Positions 1-8,075 of a stretch of 53,371 nt of DNA are shown here, in pieces. Numbering within the stretch: position 1 is the first letter of the stretch; every line of letters starts with the position of its first letter. The translations under genes and the position numbers were made by a program. The notes under the pieces are model-generated. The model had not been told where the DNA came from and ran no database searches. It was given only the letters and a program-made list of their open reading frames with translations. The stretch comes from Hyphomicrobiaceae bacterium (lineage in GTDB: Bacteria > Pseudomonadota > Alphaproteobacteria > Rhizobiales > Xanthobacteraceae): contig JAJPJB010000038.1 of the NCBI GenBank assembly GCA_021324465.1, positions 1 through 53,371 of the forward strand, in the 5' to 3' direction.

Positions 1-471
1 AGCTGGACCGATCATCTGCTCTGGCATCACGCCGCCCACACCATCGATCTGTTCCAATATCAGGTCGGTGAAAGCATTTCCGATTGCTACGCGGTGCAGG
101 GGCCGATCCATCGAGAGCTCAATATCGCGATGGATATGGGCATCGTGGCGAAGACGCCCTCGGGCGCGCTGCTGACATTGTCGCTGTCGTTCAACAATGA
201 CGGGCCGATCGGCTCGTTCTTCCGCTACATCTGCGACAACGGCACGTTCAAGGCCTATTACGACGATCTGTCCGACGGCAAGGACAACAAGATCGATCTG
301 TCCAAGGTCGACGTATCAATGGACGGGATCGAGCTCGAAGACCGCGAATTCATTGCCGCCATCAAGGAAAAGCGCGAGCCGAATGCGAGCTTAAAGCAGC
401 TCCTGCCCTGCATGCATGTGCTGGGCAAGCTTGAAGGCATCATCGATCCGCAGCGCAAGGCGCACGCGTAA
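1..471 (+). CDS. Gfo/Idh/MocA-family oxidoreductase, C-terminal part (possibly LigC)
   Basis: The reading frame is open from base 1 to the TAA at 469-471, so only the C-terminal 156 residues are in the window. The fragment has the alpha/beta C-terminal domain of NAD(P)-dependent Gfo/Idh/MocA dehydrogenases. The opening stretch WTDHLLWHHAAH resembles 4-carboxy-2-hydroxymuconate-6-semialdehyde dehydrogenase (LigC) of the protocatechuate 4,5-cleavage pathway, from memory of that family. The NAD-binding Rossmann domain lies upstream, outside the window. PobA, which makes protocatechuate, is about 21 kb away, which is compatible with that role but does not prove it. Family is fairly certain; the LigC assignment is tentative. 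Confidence 0.75.
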   Translation, partial: SWTDHLLWHHAAHTIDLFQYQVGESISDCYAVQGPIHRELNIAMDMGIVAKTPSGALLTLSLSFNNDGPIGSFFRYICDNGTFKAYYDDLSDGKDNKIDLSKVDVSMDGIELEDREFIAAIKEKREPNASLKQLLPCMHVLGKLEGIIDPQRKAHA

Positions 472-493
472 GGCGCCGTCATTTCCCGGCGCC
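472..493 (+). terminator. Inverted repeat after the dehydrogenase gene
   Basis: GGCGCCG (472-478) and CGGCGCC (487-493) form a perfect 7-bp stem with an 8-base loop directly after the stop codon. No T-run follows, so it may act as an mRNA 3' end or Rho-dependent structure rather than as a classical intrinsic terminator. Confidence 0.45.
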
Positions 494-651
494 CTATCCG
501 ACAATGTGAAAGCCGCTTCGGCACAAAACGTCCCCCGCAAAACAAAAGCTTTGGCCGGAATGGCTTGAGGAAAAGTCTTGCTCCGCGATAAGCCCGCGTG
601 CCACAGCGAGCCCGGCACCAACCGCCGCACGGCGATGAGACAAACCGCTAA

Positions 652-670
652 CTGGACAAGATCAGTCCAG
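652..670. promoter_or_regulatory. Candidate operator upstream of livK
   Basis: CTGGAC (652-657) and GTCCAG (665-670) form a perfect dyad with 7 bases between, centred about 65 bp before the livK start at 726. The position fits a regulator site or a leader hairpin for the liv operon. No regulator gene for it is visible nearby. Confidence 0.3.
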
Positions 671-725
671 AATGTTGGTATGCGTCCAAGCTCACGCTGA
701 TCCTTGCGCCAGGGGAGGAATTTGC

Positions 726-1901
726 ATGAAATTCAATCACTTGTTGATGGCGGCCAGCGCCGCTTTTGCGCTCGCTGCGGCGAGCGGCGCGCGCGCCGAC
801 GACATCAAGATCGGCTTCATTCTGCCGATGACCGGGCAGCAGCAGTCGACCGGAAAGCAGGAAGCCGCCGCCGCCAAGCTGTTCATGCAGCAGAACGGCG
901 ACACCGTCGCCGGCAAGAAGGTCGAGCTCATCATCAAGGACGATGGTGCAGTCCCTGATAACTCAAAGCGCATCGCGCAGGACCTGATCGTCAACGACAA
1001 GGTCGCCTTCCTTGCCGGCTTCGGCGTGACGCCCGGCGCGCTGGCGGTGGCGCCGCTCGCAACCGAAGGCAAGACGCCGGAGATCGTCACCGCCGCCGGC
1101 ACCTCGATCATCACCGAAAAGTCACCCTATATCGCGCGCACGAGCTTCACGCTGGCGCAGTCGACCGTGCCGATGGCGGACTGGGCGGCGCAGAACGGTA
1201 TCAAAAAAGTCGTCAGCATGGTCTCCGACTATGCGCCAGGCGCGGACGCGGCAAAATCCTTCGCGGCCGAATTCACCGCCAAAGGCGGCCAGATCCTCGA
1301 CAGCATCACCTTTCCGCTGGCCAATCCGGACTTCGCGCCGTTCCTGCAGCGCGCCGCCGACCAGAAGCCCGACGCGATCTTTGTCTTCGTGCCGTCCGGC
1401 CAGGGCGGCATCTTTGTCAAGCAATTCGCCGAGCGCGGCATGGACAAAGCCGGCATCAGGATCATCGGCCCGGGCGACGTCACCGACGACGATCTGCTCA
1501 ACGGCATGGGCGATCCGGTGCTCGGCGCGATCACCGCGCATATTTATTCGGCCGATCACAATTCACCGACCAACAAGGCTTTCGTCGATGCGTTCAAGAA
1601 GGCCAATAACGGCATGCGGCCGAATTTCATGGCGGTTGGCGCTTATGACGGCATGCATCTCATGTATGAGGCCTTGAAGAAGACCGGCGGCAAGACCGAC
1701 GGCGACTCGCTGATTGCCGCGATCAAGGGCATGGCCTGGGAGAGCCCGCGCGGGCCAATCTCCATCGATCCCGATACGCGCGACATCATTCAGAACGTCT
1801 ATATCCGCACGGTCGAGCGGAAGAACGGCGAACTCTACAATGTCGAATTCGAGACCTTCCCGTCGGTGAAGGATCCGATCAAAGCGGCGGAGAAGAAATG
1901 A
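726..1901 (+). CDS. livK: Branched-chain-type ABC transporter substrate-binding protein
   Basis: This is a periplasmic binding protein of the LivK/Peripla_BP_6 type, 391 residues, which captures the substrate for the permease encoded just downstream. Residues 1-24 form a signal peptide ending in GARA, and the mature protein starts DDIKIGF, typical of the family. The ATG at 726 is chosen because AGGGGAGGAA stands just before it; an in-frame ATG 54 bases upstream would bury the signal peptide. The gene heads a livK-H-M-G-F operon, separated from livH by a 182-base gap with a strong hairpin. Family members take up branched-chain amino acids, but also amides, urea and aromatic acids, so the substrate is unknown. 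Confidence 0.9.
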   Translation: MKFNHLLMAASAAFALAAASGARADDIKIGFILPMTGQQQSTGKQEAAAAKLFMQQNGDTVAGKKVELIIKDDGAVPDNSKRIAQDLIVNDKVAFLAGFGVTPGALAVAPLATEGKTPEIVTAAGTSIITEKSPYIARTSFTLAQSTVPMADWAAQNGIKKVVSMVSDYAPGADAAKSFAAEFTAKGGQILDSITFPLANPDFAPFLQRAADQKPDAIFVFVPSGQGGIFVKQFAERGMDKAGIRIIGPGDVTDDDLLNGMGDPVLGAITAHIYSADHNSPTNKAFVDAFKKANNGMRPNFMAVGAYDGMHLMYEALKKTGGKTDGDSLIAAIKGMAWESPRGPISIDPDTRDIIQNVYIRTVERKNGELYNVEFETFPSVKDPIKAAEKK

Positions 1902-1907
1902 CGGATG

Positions 1908-1931
1908 GCGCCTATCCCGCGGGACAGGCGC
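1908..1931 (+). terminator. Strong hairpin between livK and livH
   Basis: GCGCCT (1908-1913) pairs with AGGCGC (1926-1931), enclosing TCCCG/CGGGA (1915-1924), which gives an almost uninterrupted stem just after the livK stop. There is no T-run. In binding-protein operons such structures often protect the upstream message, giving more binding protein than permease; that role is inference here. Confidence 0.5.
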
Positions 1932-2083
1932 ACAAAATATGATATCGGGTGAGGGGGATCGCATCGCTCGAACTCCCTTACCCCAGGCTCTCTGGGGGAG
2001 AGAGCTCACGTTTACATGGACCGCGGGGACGCGGCGCACTCGGTTAGTTGCCCTTGCCTGTCCAGAGGCGCGTTGAGCCAATC

Positions 2084-2944
2084 ATGCTGACTATCCTGTT
2101 CGACGGTGTCGCCTACGGCATGCTGCTGTTCGTGCTGGCGTGCGGACTATCCGTCACGCTCGGGCTGATGAATTTCATCAATCTCGCCCATGGCGCCTTC
2201 GCCATGGCGGGCGGCTATTGCACCGTCATTCTGGTCAATCGCCTCGGCGTGCCGTTCGCGCTCGGCCTGCCAATCGCATTTCTGGTCACGGCCGTGCTCG
2301 GCGGCCTGTTCGAGCGCACGCTCTATGTGCATGTCTATGCCAAGCCCCATCTCGATCAGGTGCTGTTCACCATCGGGCTTGTCTTCATGGCGGTGGCGGC
2401 GGTCGATTACACGATGGGCTCGTCCCAGCAATTCGTGCAGATCCCGGACGCGCTGCAAGGCCAGTTCAACGTGTTCGGCATCGGCATGGGCAAATACCGA
2501 CTGCTGATCATTGCAATCTGCGGCCTGCTGACAATCGCGCTGCAATTGATGCTGAGCAAGACGCGGTTCGGCAGCCGGCTGCGCGCCGCGGTCGACGATC
2601 CGCGGGTGGCGCGCGGGCTTGGCATCAATGTCGGGGCGGTGTTCGGCATCACCTTTGCCTTCGGTTCTGGCCTTGCAGGTTTGGGTGGCGCGCTCGGTGC
2701 CGAAATTCTGGGCCTCGATCCGACCTTTCCGCTCAAATACATGATCTATTTTTTGATTGTGGTGACGGTCGGCGGCACATCCAGCATTACCGGGCCGTTC
2801 TTCGCCTCGATCCTGCTCGGCATCGGCGATGTCGCCGGCAAATATTACGTGCCCAAGCTCGGCGCCTTCGTGATCTATGCGATCATGATCGCAGTTCTGA
2901 TCTGGCGGCCGCAGGGCCTGTTTGCCCGCTCGACGGCGCGGTGA
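2084..2944 (+). CDS. livH: Branched-chain-type ABC transporter permease LivH
   Basis: A hydrophobic protein of 286 residues belonging to the LivH family of inner-membrane permeases. It opens with the family pattern of a first membrane helix followed by LGLMNFINLAHGA, and ends with WRPQGLF, the usual C-terminal signature. The ATG at 2084 is preceded by a GAGG-containing stretch and gives the expected family N terminus. It lies six bases before livM and should form the channel as a heterodimer with LivM. Confidence 0.92.
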   Translation: MLTILFDGVAYGMLLFVLACGLSVTLGLMNFINLAHGAFAMAGGYCTVILVNRLGVPFALGLPIAFLVTAVLGGLFERTLYVHVYAKPHLDQVLFTIGLVFMAVAAVDYTMGSSQQFVQIPDALQGQFNVFGIGMGKYRLLIIAICGLLTIALQLMLSKTRFGSRLRAAVDDPRVARGLGINVGAVFGITFAFGSGLAGLGGALGAEILGLDPTFPLKYMIYFLIVVTVGGTSSITGPFFASILLGIGDVAGKYYVPKLGAFVIYAIMIAVLIWRPQGLFARSTAR

Positions 2945-2950
2945 CACGTC

Positions 2951-4006
2951 ATGAATGCGCCTACGCCCATGACCTCGGCCGCCGCCAACGAAGTCGCCGC
3001 CTATTTGAAACGCCGCGCCCGCTGGTCGCCGCTCGAGATCGCGTTCTGGGTGTTCGCCTTCGCAACGATATGGCTGTTTCCCGGCAAATATTTGATCCTC
3101 AAGGATACCGCGATCCTGGCGCTGTTCGCGCTGTCGCTTGATCTGATCCTCGGCTATGCCGGAATCATCTCGCTCGGCCAGGCGGCGTTCTTCGGGCTCG
3201 CCGGCTACTTCTCCGGCCTGGTCGCCAAATACGGCATCATCAACGAGCCGCTTCTGGCTTTGATCGCCTCTGGCCTGGCGGCGGCTGCGCTCGGCTTTGT
3301 GACGAGCTTTCTGGTGCTGCGCGGCTCCGATCTGACGCGGCTGATGGTGACGCTCGGCGTGTCGCTGATGCTGGGCGAAGTCGCCAACCGCTATTCTAAC
3401 ATCACCGGCGGCGCCGACGGCCTGCAAGGCGTCGATATCCAGCCGATCTTGGGCCGCTTCCGCTTCGATCTCTACGGCCACAACGGTTATGTCTATTGTC
3501 TGATCGTGCTGTTCATCTGTTTTGTGCTGGCGCGCCGCGTGGTCTATTCGCCGTTCGGCCTGTCGCTGCGCGCAGTGAAGGGCAATCCGCTGCGGGCCGC
3601 GGCAATCGGCATTCCGGTGAAATGGCGGCTGGTTGCAGTCTATACTTTTTCGGCAGGCCTTGCCGGTCTTGCAGGCGCGCTGCTCACCCAGACCACGGCG
3701 TTCTGTTCGCTGGACGTCTTCTCGCTCGACCGCTCCGCCGATCTTCTGCTGGTGCTTATCATCGGCGGCACCGGCTATCTTTATGGCGGCCTGATCGGCG
3801 CGGTGATCTACAAATTGCTCCAGGATTGGATCGCCAATCTGACGCCGCAATATTGGCAGTTCTGGATCGGCCTGGTTCTGGTCGTCATCGTGCTGGCCGG
3901 CCGCGAGCGCATGCAGGGCTGGATCGCGGCAGCGCGCGGCGCGCTCGAAGACGCGACGGCACGCGTCGCAGCGCGGCCGGCCAAATTTGCCTCGGATCGG
4001 CAGTGA
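2951..4006 (+). CDS. livM: Branched-chain-type ABC transporter permease LivM
   Basis: The second permease of the liv operon, 351 residues, with about eight to ten predicted membrane helices. The stretch LDLILGYAGIISLGQAAFFG is the conserved LivM signature after the first helices. The hydrophilic N-terminal extension of about 30 residues (rich in Ala and Arg) is not unusual. It starts six bases after livH, indicating co-transcription. Its partner is LivH in the membrane, with LivG and LivF as ATPases. Confidence 0.92.
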   Translation: MNAPTPMTSAAANEVAAYLKRRARWSPLEIAFWVFAFATIWLFPGKYLILKDTAILALFALSLDLILGYAGIISLGQAAFFGLAGYFSGLVAKYGIINEPLLALIASGLAAAALGFVTSFLVLRGSDLTRLMVTLGVSLMLGEVANRYSNITGGADGLQGVDIQPILGRFRFDLYGHNGYVYCLIVLFICFVLARRVVYSPFGLSLRAVKGNPLRAAAIGIPVKWRLVAVYTFSAGLAGLAGALLTQTTAFCSLDVFSLDRSADLLLVLIIGGTGYLYGGLIGAVIYKLLQDWIANLTPQYWQFWIGLVLVVIVLAGRERMQGWIAAARGALEDATARVAARPAKFASDRQ

Positions 4007-4024
4007 AGCGAGGCCGCCTGTCCC

Positions 4025-4098
4025 ATGCCGCTCCTTGAAACCAAGATCTGGAAAAGCGCTTCGGCGGCATTGTCGCCACCCATGAGGTCAATCTCGCG
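4025..4098 (+). other. livG: Out-of-frame 5' end of livG
   Basis: An ATG at 4025 starts MPLLETK, the usual LivG N terminus, but the continuation (DLEKRFGGIVATHEVNLAV) is in another frame. Adding one G after the AAG ending at 4045 would join both parts into a normal 249-residue LivG. The stretch is therefore the real start of livG, separated from the rest by a one-base deletion or a sequencing error. Confidence 0.75.
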
Positions 4099-4773
4099 GT
4101 GGAAAAGGGCGCGCGACATGCGCTGATCGGGCCGAATGGCGCCGGCAAAACCACCTTCATCAATCTGCTGACCGGCGTGCTCAGGCCCACAGCCGGTCGC
4201 ATCTTCCTTGAAGGCCGTGACATCACCGACACGCTGCCGCACGAACGGGTGCGGCTGGGCATGGCGCGCACCTTCCAGATCAATCAATTGTTCCTCGACT
4301 TAACGCCCCTCGAATCGATCGGCCTCGTCGTCTCCGAGCGGCTCGGTTCGGGCGCCGATTGGTGGCGCGTCATCGGCACCAAATCCGCCGTCACGGACGA
4401 GATCGTCGAGATCATCGAGCGCTTCCATTTGGCCGATGTGATGCTCGATCGTGTCGCGGTCTTGCCCTATGGCAAGCAGCGCCTTCTGGAAATCGCGCTT
4501 GCCTTTGCCTGCCGGCCCCGCCTCTTGCTGCTCGATGAGCCGGCGGCCGGCGTGCCGGAAGCCGAACGCCATGAGCTTCTCGCCACGATCGAGGCGCTGC
4601 CGGCCGAAGTCACGGTGCTTTTGATCGAGCACGACATGGATCTCGTGTTCTCCTTTGCCGACCGCATTTCGGTTCTGGTCAATGGCGCGCTGTTCGTCGA
4701 CGGCGCGCCGGACGAGGTGGCCCGCGATCCCCGCGTCAAAGCGGTCTATCTTGGCGAGGAGGTCCATGCCTGA
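4099..4773 (+). CDS. livG: ABC transporter ATP-binding protein LivG (frameshifted near its start)
   Basis: The ATPase of the LivG type that pairs with LivF to drive the liv permease. The readable frame from the GTG at 4099 gives 224 residues containing the Walker A (GPNGAGKTT), the LivG-type signature region LPYGKQR, Walker B (LLLLDEPAAG) and the switch His (LLIEHDMD). What is missing is the first beta strands, which are present just upstream in another frame. If the shift is real, translation from the GTG would give a protein lacking the adenine-contacting N terminus and probably impaired. The 3' end overlaps livF by eight bases, so translational coupling is likely. Confidence 0.85.
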   Translation: MEKGARHALIGPNGAGKTTFINLLTGVLRPTAGRIFLEGRDITDTLPHERVRLGMARTFQINQLFLDLTPLESIGLVVSERLGSGADWWRVIGTKSAVTDEIVEIIERFHLADVMLDRVAVLPYGKQRLLEIALAFACRPRLLLLDEPAAGVPEAERHELLATIEALPAEVTVLLIEHDMDLVFSFADRISVLVNGALFVDGAPDEVARDPRVKAVYLGEEVHA

Positions 4774-5509
4774 TCTGCTCACCATCGAACAATTGCGCGC
4801 CGGCTATGGCGAGGCGGTGGTGCTGTCCGACGTCTCGCTGTCGCTGCGCGAGGGCGAGGCGATCGCGCTCCTTGGCCGCAACGGCATGGGCAAGACCACG
4901 CTGATCAACACCGTGGTCGGCGTCACACGCTATTTTGACGGCAAGATCGCACTCGGCGGCGTGGATCTCACGAAAATGCGGCCGGATCAGCGCGCCCATA
5001 TCGGCGTCGGCTGGGTGCCCCAGGAGCGCAACATATTCAAATCGCTCACCGTGCACGAAAATCTCACCTCGGTGGCGCAGCCCGGCCTCTGGACGCCGGA
5101 GAAGGTCTACGCGATGTTCCCGCGACTCGAAGAGCGGCGCGGCAATATGGGCAATCAGCTCTCCGGCGGCGAGCAGCAGATGCTGGCCGTCGCCCGCGCG
5201 CTGGTGCTCAATCCGCGCGTGATGCTGCTCGACGAGCCGCTCGAGGGGCTGGCGCCGATCATTGTCGAGGAGCTGTTGACAGCGCTGCGCCGCATCATTC
5301 GCGACGAAGGCATGTCGGCGATCCTGGTCGAGCAAAACGCCAAGAAGATACTTCCGGTCACCGACCGCGCCGTGATCTTGGAGCGCGGCTGCGTCGTGCA
5401 TGCCGCCGATAGTGCAGCACTTGTCGCCGACAGCTCGGCGCTCGAGACCCATCTCGGCGTCACCGATCACGGCCCGCGGCGAACCAGGCGCTCCACGCAA
5501 AATTCATGA
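4766..5509 (+). CDS. livF: ABC transporter ATP-binding protein LivF
   Basis: The second ATPase of the liv system, 247 residues. Walker A is GRNGMGKTT, the signature is LSGGEQQM, Walker B is VMLLDEPLEG, and the H-loop position carries Gln (LVEQNAKK), as is normal in LivF. The ATG at 4766 lies within the end of livG and follows GGCGAGGAGG, a good ribosome site. It closes the operon; a hairpin follows at 5523-5548. Confidence 0.93.
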   Translation: MPDLLTIEQLRAGYGEAVVLSDVSLSLREGEAIALLGRNGMGKTTLINTVVGVTRYFDGKIALGGVDLTKMRPDQRAHIGVGWVPQERNIFKSLTVHENLTSVAQPGLWTPEKVYAMFPRLEERRGNMGNQLSGGEQQMLAVARALVLNPRVMLLDEPLEGLAPIIVEELLTALRRIIRDEGMSAILVEQNAKKILPVTDRAVILERGCVVHAADSAALVADSSALETHLGVTDHGPRRTRRSTQNS

Positions 5510-5522
5510 TGCCGCGGAGTTG

Positions 5523-5548
5523 CTTGGTGACGCATTTTCGTCGCCAAG
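5523..5548 (+). terminator. Hairpin after the liv operon
   Basis: CTTGGTGACG (5523-5532) pairs with CGTCGCCAAG (5539-5548), 10 bp with one T-G wobble and a CATTTT loop. It lies between the livF stop and the metallophosphoesterase start. The lack of a T-run makes the termination strength uncertain. Confidence 0.5.
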
Positions 5549-5593
5549 GCTGGTCTATGCTCCGTCGATGATCCGAGCATTGGGAGCAAGCCG

Positions 5594-6880
5594 ATGCAGC
5601 GCCGCGCACGCGTCGTACTAAGCGCCATTGGCGCAATGATCGCGGCGCTCGGCGCCGTACCGCCGGCACAGGCGAAAATCCTGGCGCAATGGGTTCAGCT
5701 TGGGCCGGATGGCACGGCGATTGTGCGCGCGATCGCCGACGGCGCCTGTCCGTCTGTGATTTTCGATGGCGCCGCCGTACCCATGAACCTGCGCGCCGCG
5801 CCGGGACAAGCATTCGGCAATGTAAAGCCGGCGCAATTTCCAGTGCACGGCTGCGAAGTCGTGGCGCCTCCCGGCGCGATCGCCGCAATGCTTGACGGCA
5901 GGCCGCTGCCGCTGCCGCGGCCCAATCCACGGCGCATTGTGGTGTTCGGCGATACCGGCTGCCGGCTGAAAACGGGCGATCCATGGCAGGCCTGCAACGA
6001 CCCTAATGCCTGGCCGTTCGCGAAGATCGCCGCGCTCGCTGCGGCGGCACGCCCCGACCTCGTGATCCATGTCGGCGATTATGAATATCGCGAGGATCCT
6101 TGTCCCCCCGGCAATGCCGGCTGCGCCGGCAGCCCGGCCGGTTATGGCTGGGCGCCTTGGAACGCCGATTTCTTTGCGCCGGCGGCGCCGCTCTTTGCCG
6201 CCGCGCCGTGGATCATGGTGCGCGGCAATCACAAAGACTGCAGCCGCGCCGGCGAAGGCTGGTTTCGCTTCCTCGATCCATCGCCAATGGAGCAGGATTG
6301 CCGTGACCTGACGGGTGATTACGTGGTGCGGCTCGGCCATTTCGGCATCGTTGTCGTCGATAGCGCCAAGGTGAAGGACGGCGCCGGACCCGACAGCGAA
6401 CAGGTGCCGATTTTGCGCCGGCAAATGCGCGACGTGCTTGCCAAGATCCCGACCAACGCCTGGCTCGCGACTCACAAGCCGGTGAATGCCATGCTCGCCA
6501 AGCCGGGCGATCCGCAAGCCAACATCGTCTCTAACAAGGTGCTGCAGGCGGCACTCGGTGCGGACATGCCGGCGAGCGTGCGTCTGTATGTCGCCGGCCA
6601 CATCCACTTCTTCCAGGCGGTCGATTTCGGCGGCGCACGACCGCCGCAGCTTGTCGTCGGCACCGGCGGTGACAATCTCGAGCCGATGCCGAGTGCAAGC
6701 GTAGCCGGCGCCGACATCAACGGCCGCATCGCGGATCGGGCGGTGACCTATTCCGGCTTTGCCTACATGGTCTGGGATCGTCTCGAGCCCGCGACCTGGG
6801 CCGGCACTTTGTTCGACAGCAACGGCAAGCCGATCGATCGCTGCCGCCTGGCAGACCGGCTGCTGAGCTGCGGCTCCTGA
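5594..6880 (+). CDS. Secreted calcineurin-like metallophosphoesterase
   Basis: A 428-residue phosphoesterase of the calcineurin-like fold, probably periplasmic. A signal peptide runs to about residue 27 (ending PAQA). Metal-site motifs appear in the expected order: FGDTGCR, HVGDYEY, RGNHKDC, a downstream THKP and GHIHFF. The family hydrolyses phosphomono- or diesters with two metal ions; the substrate cannot be told. Several Cys pairs (for example in DPCPPGNAGCAG) suggest disulphides, which fits export. The start at 5594 is supported by GGGAG nine bases upstream. The gene is alone in its transcription context after the liv operon. Confidence 0.85.
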   Translation: MQRRARVVLSAIGAMIAALGAVPPAQAKILAQWVQLGPDGTAIVRAIADGACPSVIFDGAAVPMNLRAAPGQAFGNVKPAQFPVHGCEVVAPPGAIAAMLDGRPLPLPRPNPRRIVVFGDTGCRLKTGDPWQACNDPNAWPFAKIAALAAAARPDLVIHVGDYEYREDPCPPGNAGCAGSPAGYGWAPWNADFFAPAAPLFAAAPWIMVRGNHKDCSRAGEGWFRFLDPSPMEQDCRDLTGDYVVRLGHFGIVVVDSAKVKDGAGPDSEQVPILRRQMRDVLAKIPTNAWLATHKPVNAMLAKPGDPQANIVSNKVLQAALGADMPASVRLYVAGHIHFFQAVDFGGARPPQLVVGTGGDNLEPMPSASVAGADINGRIADRAVTYSGFAYMVWDRLEPATWAGTLFDSNGKPIDRCRLADRLLSCGS

Positions 6881-6939
6881 CGCACAAAGTCCGTAATTGC
6901 GCGCTCTGTAATTTCGAGCAAAAAAGTGAGGAGCTCGTC

Positions 6940-7740
6940 ATGGCCGCATTGCATCGTGTCGCATTGAATTTTGGCAGCGCTATTTCCCTTGTGTCGATTT
7001 CTCTTGTGTCGATTTCTCTTGTGTCGATCGCGGCAGCGTTTATAGCCGTCGCCGCTGCTCCGCCGGTCCTGGCGCAGCAGCCGCCAGCCGCACCGGCCGT
7101 GACCGCAGCGCCGCAGGTGCGAATCGTTGTGAAAGGCGAAGGCAGCATCAGCGTGCCGCCGGATTATGCGCAGATCTCAGGCGGCGTGAGCACACGCGGC
7201 AAGTCTGTCAAGGAGGCGACCGAGGCCGATTCCAAGCTGATGACCGACATCACCAATGCGTTGCTGCGGGCCGGGATCGGACAGAAGGATATCCAAACCT
7301 CGCATTTCTCGGTCCGGCCGATCTACACTCAGACGGACCCGCATGCCGAGGCGAAGCTCACCGGCTATGAAGTTGGCAATCAAGTCAACGTGAAGATCCG
7401 CGAGATCGGCAAGGCGGGTGATGTTCTGGAGCGCCTGATCGCCGCCGGCGCCACCAATGTCGGCGATATTGAATTTCTACATTCGGACACGTCCAGGGTC
7501 CTCGATCAAGCGCGCGAGGCAGCGGTCGCCGACGCGCGCCGCAAGGCTGAGCTTTATGCGAAGGCTTCCGGCCTGACGCTTGGCCGCGTCGCATGGATTA
7601 CGGAAGAGCCGAGTTGCGCGCCGCCCATGCCGGTGGCCGCGCGCATGGCCGCCGCCGCCCCGGCAGCACCAGTGCCGATCTCCGCCGGCGAGGATACGTT
7701 GCATGTGAACATTACTATGGGCTTTGACCTGACGCATTGA
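6940..7740 (+). CDS. SIMPL-domain (DUF541) periplasmic protein
   Basis: A 266-residue exported protein of the SIMPL/DUF541 family, whose members (for example E. coli YggE) are periplasmic and linked to oxidative stress; the biochemical role is unclear. The ATG at 6940 follows AAGTGAGGAG. The N terminus is a long signal peptide containing three copies of a five-residue unit (SISLV type) encoded by a 15-bp tandem repeat. The mature part shows the family opening VRIVVKGEGSISVPPDYAQI and a long central helix region (ALLRAGIGQKDIQT). The C terminus ends in a 13-bp tandem repeat that spans the stop codon. Confidence 0.88.
   Translation: MAALHRVALNFGSAISLVSISLVSISLVSIAAAFIAVAAAPPVLAQQPPAAPAVTAAPQVRIVVKGEGSISVPPDYAQISGGVSTRGKSVKEATEADSKLMTDITNALLRAGIGQKDIQTSHFSVRPIYTQTDPHAEAKLTGYEVGNQVNVKIREIGKAGDVLERLIAAGATNVGDIEFLHSDTSRVLDQAREAAVADARRKAELYAKASGLTLGRVAWITEEPSCAPPMPVAARMAAAAPAAPVPISAGEDTLHVNITMGFDLTH
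6982..7026 (+). repeat. 15-bp tandem repeat in a signal peptide, three copies
   Basis: Three consecutive 15-bp units (ATTTCTCTTGTGTCG, the first with one change) encode ISLVS repeats in the hydrophobic core of the DUF541 protein signal peptide. The unit length is a multiple of three, so copy changes would keep the frame and only lengthen or shorten the core. Confidence 0.9.
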
Positions 7741-7763
7741 CCTGCCGCATTGACCTGGCGCAT
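7725..7763 (+). repeat. 13-bp tandem repeat across a stop codon, three copies
   Basis: Three adjacent 13-bp units (TGACCTGNCGCAT) begin inside the last codons of the DUF541 gene and run past its TGA at 7738-7740. The units differ only at one position. The stop codon itself is the first three bases of the second unit. Confidence 0.9.
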
Positions 7764-8075
7764 TGCAGGCGGGGCGGCCGGCGCGCCAAAAAATCTCGGC
7801 ACTGTTGCGGGCGGGGAGCGCCTCTGATCCTGCTGTACAACGCAGCTGTCGAAGCGTCGTCAGGCACAGCACGGGCGCCTATCTCATCTGGCGCCCGGAA
7901 GCGGAGACCGGCGATGCGGCGCGCAATTGCATTTCTAATATTCGTCCCGAAGGAATTGACTATGACACTGCTGCATTCAAGCTTGTGCATCTTCCGCATG
8001 CGACGCGGCCGCGCGGCCCTTCCGCCGTCACGCTCAAAGACGATTCGGACCGGCGGTTGATCGGCGAGACACGCC
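7741..8075 (+). other. Intergenic stretch, no confident gene
   Basis: It holds the end of the 13-bp repeat, a perfect inverted repeat GGGCGCC (7873-7879) / GGCGCCC (7890-7896), and a plus-strand frame open from 7763 to 8086 that overlaps the start of the PhzF gene. A tiny frame beginning at an ATG near 7961 follows an AAGGA motif. Neither product resembles a known family, so no gene is called. Confidence 0.4.

Noticed and set aside
2147-3850. Long minus-strand open frame (567 codons) opposite livH and livM
   Set aside because: It is antisense to two clear permease genes, rich in Arg, His, Asp and Gln as GC-rich antisense frames are, and has no recognisable domain.
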